64,000 bases of DNA from Merdibacter sp965119685 (GTDB lineage Bacteria > Bacillota_I > Bacilli_A > Erysipelotrichales > Erysipelotrichaceae): positions 186,001 to 250,000 of the forward strand of contig OZ221971.1 of the NCBI GenBank assembly GCA_965119685.1. Reading direction: 5' to 3'. The notes beneath the pieces were generated by a model. That model did no database searches and had not been told where the DNA came from. It saw only the letters and a list, made by a program, of their open reading frames with translations. Both the position numbers and the translations under genes were made by a program. This document shows, piece by piece, positions 59,027-64,000 of the stretch. Positions within the stretch are counted from its first letter, which is position 1, and every line of letters starts with the position of its first letter.

Positions 59027-59806
59027 TTATAGTGGTTCGCAAGATAGTTCGATTACACCGTTTAAAATCCTTACCGCTGACTGCGCTTCAACTGCTTGCA
59101 TGGATACATAAACACACCCTGTTGCGCCATAGGCGTAAGATACATTTGCAAGATTGAATCGTTGACCTTCGCTGATTTCAGTGATTGTAGGTTTTTCAAT
59201 CATCGGCATGATTGAGCCTATCTGCTGAACGATATTGAATGAATTGCTTAAAACATAACCATAAGCATTGACCGAAAGACGACGGTAATACAGCTGACAT
59301 CTCATCAAAGCAGTAGCATACTCCTCTTTGATATGATGGTATGCAATACCACCCTCAAACAGATCGATATAGCGAACGTTTACTTTTTCTCCGCTTCCGT
59401 TTTGAGTTGACAAAGATACGCGAAATTTATTATCGTCAGAATTGAAGTAAAATGCATAGTTTAACCCTGTGTCTCCTACTTGTTTAAAAGTAGCTTCGGT
59501 CGCTTCCTGAACAACTTCCGAAAAAGAAAATACAGAGCCATTTACATTCACCGCCAGCGTGCACTTCTTTCCTACCAAATCGTTTCTTCCCGAAATATCT
59601 TGTATGATGTAGGCAGTATTGGAAATTGCATAAAAGTGTATGCCGCCATCATCAACATCAATCGCTGAATTCTGGTCGATTCTCCACATATCAACTGTAT
59701 AGCCGTATGAAGAATAGCTGGCTTTCGCACGTTGATTTATCTGAAAATCTCCGTTGATTAGGATATTACACATCGGCAATGCTGATGCTTTTGCAATTTG
59801 AATCAT
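59027..59806 (-). CDS. phage tail-fibre / receptor-binding module, 259 aa
   Basis: Starts MIQIAKASALPM, then NILINGDFQINQRAKASYSS; paralogue of the 280-residue protein. Same order of beta-rich segments (YHHIKEEYATALMRCQLYYR corresponds to YAHVPEDYAIALARCQTRLY). No normal ribosome binding site; a TTCGC-ATTA-GCGAA hairpin precedes the ATG, so translation may depend on the upstream gene. Confidence 0.8.
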   Translation of the reverse strand: MIQIAKASALPMCNILINGDFQINQRAKASYSSYGYTVDMWRIDQNSAIDVDDGGIHFYAISNTAYIIQDISGRNDLVGKKCTLAVNVNGSVFSFSEVVQEATEATFKQVGDTGLNYAFYFNSDDNKFRVSLSTQNGSGEKVNVRYIDLFEGGIAYHHIKEEYATALMRCQLYYRRLSVNAYGYVLSNSFNIVQQIGSIMPMIEKPTITEISEGQRFNLANVSYAYGATGCVYVSMQAVEAQSAVRILNGVIELSCEPL

Positions 59807-59827
59807 ATATTCGCTAATGCGAAAGGT

Positions 59828-60148
59828 TTATAAATTCTTTTCTGACCAACCAGAGTAATCCAACATACATACCATCACATCACTATAATCATATAATATG
59901 AATGCTCCGTAATCTCCGCTTGCATAGATATATCCCGATATCCTCGCTATATTGCCAGAAATCACAAGATAATCAAACATGACTGTTTTTCCTTTTGCGA
60001 GAGACGATACAAACGACTGAATAGCTTGCGGATCGTAATTTTCGCTTACAAATTTGAACCCACTTAAATAAACAGCTTCGTTTGGAACATCTCCGAAATG
60101 AGGTAACGGATGCTCTGATATTGTGTCAAATTTTGGAATTTTTACCAT
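59828..60148 (-). CDS. small phage tail module A (106 aa)
   Basis: Begins MVKIPKFDTIS. Residues 25-106 match module A' at 60653 (VYLSGFKF / IYISGSIS; VMFDYLVISG / IVFDFLVNSG; SGWSEKNL / GQWVADKNM). No known family. Unlike A' it has no G tract; where A' has a Gly run it reads AKGK. It lies 28 bases after module B. Confidence 0.7.
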   Translation of the reverse strand: MVKIPKFDTISEHPLPHFGDVPNEAVYLSGFKFVSENYDPQAIQSFVSSLAKGKTVMFDYLVISGNIARISGYIYASGDYGAFILYDYSDVMVCMLDYSGWSEKNL

Positions 60149-60176
60149 AGATAACTACTATGCAGTATTCGATAGG

Positions 60177-60488
60177 TTACTTCCAGCGTCCAACAGCAAT
60201 TACAAATGCATCTCGTTGATACTCCAAACTCCCCTCTGGATAAAAAGTCATATATTCTCCTGTGTTTGCAGTAACAGTCCAGTCAACACCTTTCTGGTAC
60301 GAATATATATTTGTAGCCACAACTGAGTAACCTCTATCCATAAAAGGAACTGGAAAGTAAACGATTTTATACCATTCGTCCGCAGGCATCGACACACTTA
60401 ATATATTGACAAGCATGCCTCCTGCAAACTTGAATGCAGTGCCTTTTTCATTGCTTATGACTTGTTCAGCCTTTGGCAGCTTCATCAT
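60177..60488 (-). CDS. small phage tail module B (103 aa), Gp53-like receptor-binding domain
   Basis: Begins MMKLPKAEQV, then AFKFAGGMLVNIL, a proline/aromatic stretch (YFPVPFMDRGYSVVA) and the end VIAVGRWK. This ending and layout are those of Gp53-like tail-fibre heads that touch the host surface. Its ATG overlaps the ATGA end of leader L2 only when the L2 G tract is 9 or 12 long. Confidence 0.75.
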   Translation of the reverse strand: MMKLPKAEQVISNEKGTAFKFAGGMLVNILSVSMPADEWYKIVYFPVPFMDRGYSVVATNIYSYQKGVDWTVTANTGEYMTFYPEGSLEYQRDAFVIAVGRWK

Positions 60489-60543
60489 AACCTATCACGT
60501 GAACACTGACTAGCAGCATTCACCACCTTTCGCTGGAGAGCAG

Positions 60544-60627
60544 CTACTCTCCGTAGCCGCCTCCTTTCGTCGCTGTGAGAGCAGATTTTTCTGCCCCCCC
60601 CCCCATCAAAATTTCAAATTTTTTCAT
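60544..60627 (-). CDS. leader peptide L2 with G11 tract
   Basis: A 27-codon frame (MKKFEILM, then GGG, ending GGGYGE and TAG) located between modules A' and B. With 11 G it stops at 60544. With 12 or 9 G it runs on and ends in an ATGA overlap with module B; with 10 or 13 it ends at a TAG 34 bases before B. Its ribosome binding site is weak. Confidence 0.55.
   Translation of the reverse strand: MKKFEILMGGGAEKSALTATKGGGYGE
60594..60604 (-). repeat. G11 tract in leader L2
   Basis: Eleven G on the coding strand, followed by a GGAGAG / CTCTCC hairpin and a GTGAATGCTG / CAGTGTTCAC imperfect inverted repeat. Confidence 0.85.
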
Positions 60628-60652
60628 GGCTTTTCGCCGTCTCAAGAGAAAG

Positions 60653-60988
60653 TTACATATTTTTGTCAGCTACCCATTGACCGTCTCTTTTCATACACAG
60701 ATACAGATTGTAATAATAAATCATTACATATGCTGCGTATGATCCTGTCGGATACATATAGCCGAGCACTCTTCCGAAAGAGCCACTATTTACTAAAAAG
60801 TCGAACACTATATATTTATCATCCCCCCCCCCCCCATATTTTGACGGTAAGGAATCAATATAGTTTTTAATATCTTCTTGTCCATTGCATGATATTGAAC
60901 CACTTATATAAATAGCCTTGCTTGCTCCAGAATCTAATCTTTCTAACTGTCTAATGGTAAGAGCTTCCTTTTTTGATAATTCAATCAT
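60653..60988 (-). CDS. small phage tail module A' (111 aa) with internal G13 tract
   Basis: Begins MIELSKKEALT (ATG 60988; a GTG at 60994 is in frame). Paralogue of module A. A G13 tract encodes Gly-Gly-Gly-Gly in the middle of the protein (after PSKY). As read the frame is intact to the shared end (DKNM), so the gene is ON; any other length not equal to 13 modulo 3 truncates it. No ribosome binding site; 18 bases after module B'. Confidence 0.7.
   Translation of the reverse strand: MIELSKKEALTIRQLERLDSGASKAIYISGSISCNGQEDIKNYIDSLPSKYGGGGDDKYIVFDFLVNSGSFGRVLGYMYPTGSYAAYVMIYYYNLYLCMKRDGQWVADKNM
60823..60835 (-). repeat. G13 tract inside tail module A'
   Basis: Thirteen G on the coding strand, the longest tract in the window, in frame as read. 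Confidence 0.9.
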
Positions 60989-61006
60989 GAACACTGCTCA
61001 TTGCGT

Positions 61007-61354
61007 TCACTTCCAACGACCGATCGCTACACAGCTAAAGCTGGACGAAACGTCGGATAAAGGATATTGAGTGTACATAAAGGCGCGCGACGCTTTATCG
61101 ACGTCAACGCCTATTGAACCTAACCACGCTTGCGCTCCGCCTCTCGCTACACTGACTGTCACTTTAGGCGCTTCTGCAAATGGCTGTGGAAATGTCCAGA
61201 ACTTTTCAAATTCAACGTAGCCTATACTTCCAATAGCAACGGAGCTATACTGCTTCCAAATCGTATTGGTACAAATCATCAGACCGTTTGCAAACTTCCA
61301 CCATCGCCCATTCGCATTGCTTCCGCTATCGCTTGCTTTGTCTAATCGAATCAT
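61007..61354 (-). CDS. small phage tail module B' (115 aa), Gp53-like receptor-binding domain
   Basis: Begins MIRLDKASDSG, then WWKFANGLMICTNTIWKQYS, FPQPFAEAPKVTVSVARG and the end CVAIGRWK, a clear Gp53-like tail-fibre head. Paralogue of module B. A GGTGAT site five bases before the ATG may be a ribosome binding site, but it lies against a GTGAATGCT / AGCGTTCAC hairpin. The ATG forms an ATGA overlap with leader L1 when that tract is 9 or 12 long. Confidence 0.8.
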   Translation of the reverse strand: MIRLDKASDSGSNANGRWWKFANGLMICTNTIWKQYSSVAIGSIGYVEFEKFWTFPQPFAEAPKVTVSVARGGAQAWLGSIGVDVDKASRAFMYTQYPLSDVSSSFSCVAIGRWK

Positions 61355-61414
61355 CGGAAATCACCGGTGAACGCTAACGAGCATTCACCCCACTTTCTCT
61401 TGTAGAGAATGCCT

Positions 61415-61492
61415 CTACTCGACGACATCCTCCTTTCTTTCTCGGAAGAAGTTGCCAAAATAGCAACCCCCCCCCCATAGATTTTTCAACAT
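61415..61492 (-). CDS. leader peptide L1 with G10 tract
   Basis: A 25-codon frame (MLKNLW, GGG, then CYFGNFF..., ending GAG TAG) with a very good AAAGGAG site at eight bases, starting 15 bases after the BppU-like gene. With 10 G it stops at 61415; with 11 it stops at a TAG in the second hairpin; with 9 or 12 it reads 46 codons and ends in an ATGA overlap with module B'. Confidence 0.65.
   Translation of the reverse strand: MLKNLWGGGCYFGNFFRERKEDVVE
61467..61476 (-). repeat. G10 tract in leader L1
   Basis: Ten G on the coding strand at codons 6-9 of a leader with a strong ribosome binding site. Confidence 0.88.
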
Positions 61493-61507
61493 ACTTTTGT
61501 CTCCTTT

Positions 61508-62497
61508 CTACTCGCTAGGGAATGCTGGTTTTCCAGCAGATACCCATTCCGCGTATGTTCCTAAGTGGTAACTCTCGTCATCCTCGCCTACGTAAAAGCA
61601 AGCGCCCGCAAGATCAATTGCTGTTTGCAGATCGTTGCCCATATACACAGATGTCGCTCCTTTGAGGCTCATCTTTTTCACCCATGTACCGCTTTCTTTT
61701 ACATAGAAGTCTCCAGCTTCATCTCCGCTTCCTGTCACGATATACATGTCGTTGTCTTTGCCGGTTTCATCCGTCGGCGCCGATTCTCCGCTGTAAACAA
61801 TCCGCACACTTTCCGCGGCATTGTTCGCCGCAGTTGCAGCTGTGTTTGCCGTTTTGGTCGCCGCGTTCGCATTCGATGTCGCTGTATTTGCGGCTTCGGC
61901 AGCAACATTCGCACTGGATGTCGCTTGGTTGGCGTTAGTGGCGGCTGTATTCGCAGCCCCAGCTGCTGTGTTTGCCGCTGTGGTCGCCGTGTCTGCTGCT
62001 TCCAGCTTTTCATTTGCTTCGTTGACTACTTGCTGTGCGGCTGTATTTGCTTGGTTCGCAGTATTGATAGCTTGCTGTACTTGTTCAGATAGCTGTGCAT
62101 TTAGCTGTGTAACTAAATCAATTACCGCCTGTTCCCATACGTCCGTCTCCGGAAGCACTACCTTTCCCAATGGCGCAGGAACGACTTTTGCAATCACCGG
62201 ACTAAGAGCCTCAATATGCGCGCCGTCGGATGGGTCTACTAACGCTATATTCAGTGCGATGTTTCCCGGCTGTCTGAATGCGGCATACGGCAAATATATG
62301 ATGCCGTCTTGATATTTAGCCGGCTGTGTTTTAAGAAAGCCATTTCTTGTGTACCAACCAATACGCGGCTCTATTAGATAGTCCTTAAATTCATCCGTGT
62401 CATTGACGAATTGAACAGGAATATCGCTTGAACCTTGTGATGGAATTGTACTTGCATTAAGCGTCAGCAACTTTCCGCTTCTTGTTAGTGTTATCAT
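61508..62497 (-). CDS. phage baseplate upper protein (BppU-type) with coiled stalk
   Basis: A 329-residue tail protein that carries receptor-binding heads. Residues 1-120 are a BppU-like beta domain (MITLTRSGKLLTLNA, AFRQPGNIALNIALVD). Residues about 135-235 are an Ala/Asn/Thr-rich coiled stalk (NTANQANTAAQQVVNEA and repeats of AANTA). A short end domain follows (YMGNDLQTAIDLAGACFYVG). The next genes downstream supply alternative heads. Confidence 0.87.
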   Translation of the reverse strand: MITLTRSGKLLTLNASTIPSQGSSDIPVQFVNDTDEFKDYLIEPRIGWYTRNGFLKTQPAKYQDGIIYLPYAAFRQPGNIALNIALVDPSDGAHIEALSPVIAKVVPAPLGKVVLPETDVWEQAVIDLVTQLNAQLSEQVQQAINTANQANTAAQQVVNEANEKLEAADTATTAANTAAGAANTAATNANQATSSANVAAEAANTATSNANAATKTANTAATAANNAAESVRIVYSGESAPTDETGKDNDMYIVTGSGDEAGDFYVKESGTWVKKMSLKGATSVYMGNDLQTAIDLAGACFYVGEDDESYHLGTYAEWVSAGKPAFPSE

Positions 62498-62511
62498 CGT
62501 TTATCACCTCC

Positions 62512-64000
62512 TTACAATGCTTTTAAGCGGTTTTTCAAAAGGACATAATCCATAGAGGTTATTTTGCCATCACCATTCATATCGTAATGAGCCACCATGT
62601 CATCGTCTGCCGTAACAACACCTGTTACAATCAGCCGAATAATATATAAATCTGCCCAAGTATATATATTAGTGATGCCACTGTTTTCAATCTTAACGCC
62701 ATCTTTAAACAGCCCTCCTGAATCAATTTGCCATCCCCCGACAGCTCCAGAGGAAGATGTTATTCTTCCGCTAATATCTGCGTCTTTCGAGATTGTAACT
62801 TTCCCATTTTTATCGACTTTAAAAACGTCGTTAATATTGATACTTCCTCCGGTGATGTTGCCAACAAAAGTTCCATCTTTCATCTTAAATTCACCTGTAT
62901 CAAGATTGAGATAGAATTTGCCGTTTTTGTCGGTTAAAATACCTGTAATCATATAGTCTGCATTGATACTTTGAAAGTTGATGGCAGTTCCCCACACCCA
63001 GTCCGTGTTAGTCTCGTTACGCTTTTTTGAAATTTGAATGCCTTGCGTACCGATACACAGCGCGCCAAACGTCGGGCTGGATGTGTCTAAATCTTCAAAA
63101 AGAATCGCCCGCACATCCTGCCTTTGCGCTATATCCTTTTGCGCTCTTAGCGAAGCGTTTAACAGATTGATAACGCCCGCAATCCTATTCGCCATAAGGG
63201 TATTTGTCGACGTATCGATGACTTGACTTGCCGCCGACGTAATATCGCTCGTTTGATTGAAGTAGTCTTTTAAAGGATCTCCGATAATCAAACTCGTTAC
63301 TTTTTGCTGAATGCAGTCGTACTCAAGCGACGTAATGCGCGCTTGTGTTTCTATCCCAAGACGACGATGCTTCACATGCACAGTATCGCCGAGATTGACC
63401 GTTACAAGGTCTTTAAAGCTTGCATATTCCTGCGTTTTTGCGAGGTCTACCATGTCTACCTGATACGTGATGGATGGCACATCTATTCCGCTTTCATACT
63501 CTTTCGCGGCTCTTTCCCTTAATGCCTGTTGCAATTCGGGCAAAGTGTCGCAAACAGTTACATTTTCTTCGCCCTCCTGCGCATCCTCGGCAAGTTTAAT
63601 ATCGTCGTAGTAGATCGTCTGAATATACTCAATCGGATACTTGTTTAAATTCGGGCTGTCGATCGTTTCTCCCTGCGGCAGCGTGTATCCGTTGTACGCG
63701 ACAGGGATGATCTTTGTGACAACGGATGACATATCAATGCTTTCTTTTACTGCTGAAAGATTGAATCCAAACTCCACGCGCGCACCGTTATCAGCGCCTA
63801 ATCGCTCGTTGATATAAATATCATAGTTATCATAGCGAATCTCGCCGCCCCATCTGTTTAAAAACGAATTTTCATCATCAGACGATAAACATTCAATGAC
63901 ATTCTTCATTTGATAATAAGCCGTTGTTCGCTTTGATATATTCGAGTGTCCTTTGTACTTCGTGCCGCTCAAGAGGATGTCAAGCGCCTCTTGTCCGTTT
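62512..64000 (-). CDS. phage tail endopeptidase/tail spike protein with dockerin-like end, 5' part outside window
   Basis: The frame is open to the window edge, so the start is beyond 64000; about 495 codons are present. The N-terminal part fits the prophage tail (Siphovirus tail-associated) family (AYYQMKNVIECLSSDDENSF, VDMVDLAKTQEYASFKDLVT, VNLGDTVHVKHRRLGIETQA). A mid part of beta repeats follows (FYLNLDTGEFKMKDGTF). The last 35 residues contain DMNGDGKITSMDYVLLKNRL, a dockerin-type calcium loop. It sits 14 bases before the BppU-like gene. Confidence 0.85.
   Translation of the reverse strand, partial: NGQEALDILLSGTKYKGHSNISKRTTAYYQMKNVIECLSSDDENSFLNRWGGEIRYDNYDIYINERLGADNGARVEFGFNLSAVKESIDMSSVVTKIIPVAYNGYTLPQGETIDSPNLNKYPIEYIQTIYYDDIKLAEDAQEGEENVTVCDTLPELQQALRERAAKEYESGIDVPSITYQVDMVDLAKTQEYASFKDLVTVNLGDTVHVKHRRLGIETQARITSLEYDCIQQKVTSLIIGDPLKDYFNQTSDITSAASQVIDTSTNTLMANRIAGVINLLNASLRAQKDIAQRQDVRAILFEDLDTSSPTFGALCIGTQGIQISKKRNETNTDWVWGTAINFQSINADYMITGILTDKNGKFYLNLDTGEFKMKDGTFVGNITGGSININDVFKVDKNGKVTISKDADISGRITSSSGAVGGWQIDSGGLFKDGVKIENSGITNIYTWADLYIIRLIVTGVVTADDDMVAHYDMNGDGKITSMDYVLLKNRLKAL

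Larger units (their letters stand above)
56570..64000 (-). mobile_element. prophage, tail and lysis end
   Basis: Tail endopeptidase, baseplate protein, small receptor-binding modules, holin, accessory protein and endolysin follow one another on the minus strand. The right part lies outside the window. The left border is set by the damaged MerR-like gene and the lysin terminator. No integrase is at this end, so it should be at the other. Confidence 0.88.

Noticed and set aside
58172..62497. Diversity-generating retroelement behind the tail-module variation
   Set aside because: No reverse transcriptase, accessory gene or template/variable repeat pair is seen in the window; the G tracts explain variability better.
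1..64000. CRISPR arrays, rRNA and tRNA genes
   Set aside because: No regularly spaced direct repeats and no recognisable rRNA or tRNA sequence were seen on either strand.

Overview
The window looks like the chromosome of a spore-forming gut Firmicute, most plausibly of the Erysipelotrichales type. The reasons are the sporulation genes yabP and yabQ, many PTS systems, BspA-like surface repeats and Gram-positive ribosome binding sites. The genus cannot be fixed from the sequence alone. Two mobile elements bracket ordinary host DNA.

Region 1 (1-about 13,540) is the right part of a Tn916-family integrative conjugative element: VirB4, VirB6-like, NlpC/P60 and TcpC conjugation proteins, then cargo, then the regulatory and recombination end (XRE repressor, sigma factor, small proteins, excisionase, tyrosine integrase). 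The slot that holds tet(M) in Tn916 instead holds a very AT-rich cassette: a TetR-family regulator and a complete acetolactate synthase (large and small subunits). Matching palindromes lie in front of tetR and of the synthase. A perfect CIRCE operator with no heat-shock gene sits at the element/chromosome border.

Region 2 (13,783-18,375) has an RDD-PHP fusion, formate-tetrahydrofolate ligase and purD. Region 3 (18,821-29,136) has a large VWA/leucine-rich surface protein, a frameshifted LevR-type regulator, and a mannose-family PTS operon (EIIA, EIIB, EIIC, EIID) with an SgcQ-like protein and a HAD phosphatase. Region 4 (29,346-35,473) is a beta-glucoside operon controlled by a LicT-type antiterminator; its RAT site, terminator, promoter and cre site can all be read. 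Region 5 (35,779-54,738) is mixed host DNA: a c-di-AMP receptor, patatin, ThrE-type exporter, FemX, HNH nuclease, the yabP-yabQ-divIC group, an NSS transporter, a CPBP protease, RarA, a PTS/glycosylasparaginase/peptidase/CutC operon, PepF and an M19 dipeptidase. Region 6 (54,826-56,468) has a membrane MerR-like protein lacking its N-terminus and a small partner.

Region 7 (about 56,570-64,000) is the late end of a prophage read leftwards: tail endopeptidase, BppU-like baseplate protein, a series of small receptor-binding modules, holin, accessory lysis protein and amidase. It starts exactly where the MerR-like gene loses its 5' end.

The most striking signal is a set of six long G tracts (9-13 G on the coding strand). 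Two act on the surface protein (promoter and just after the signal peptide). One splits the LevR-type regulator, which is out of frame as read. Three lie in the prophage tail modules. In both tail leader peptides, only a tract length divisible by three makes the leader reading frame end in an ATGA overlap with the next tail gene. This looks like a slipped-strand phase-variation system acting on cell surface, sugar uptake control and phage receptor binding in one genome.
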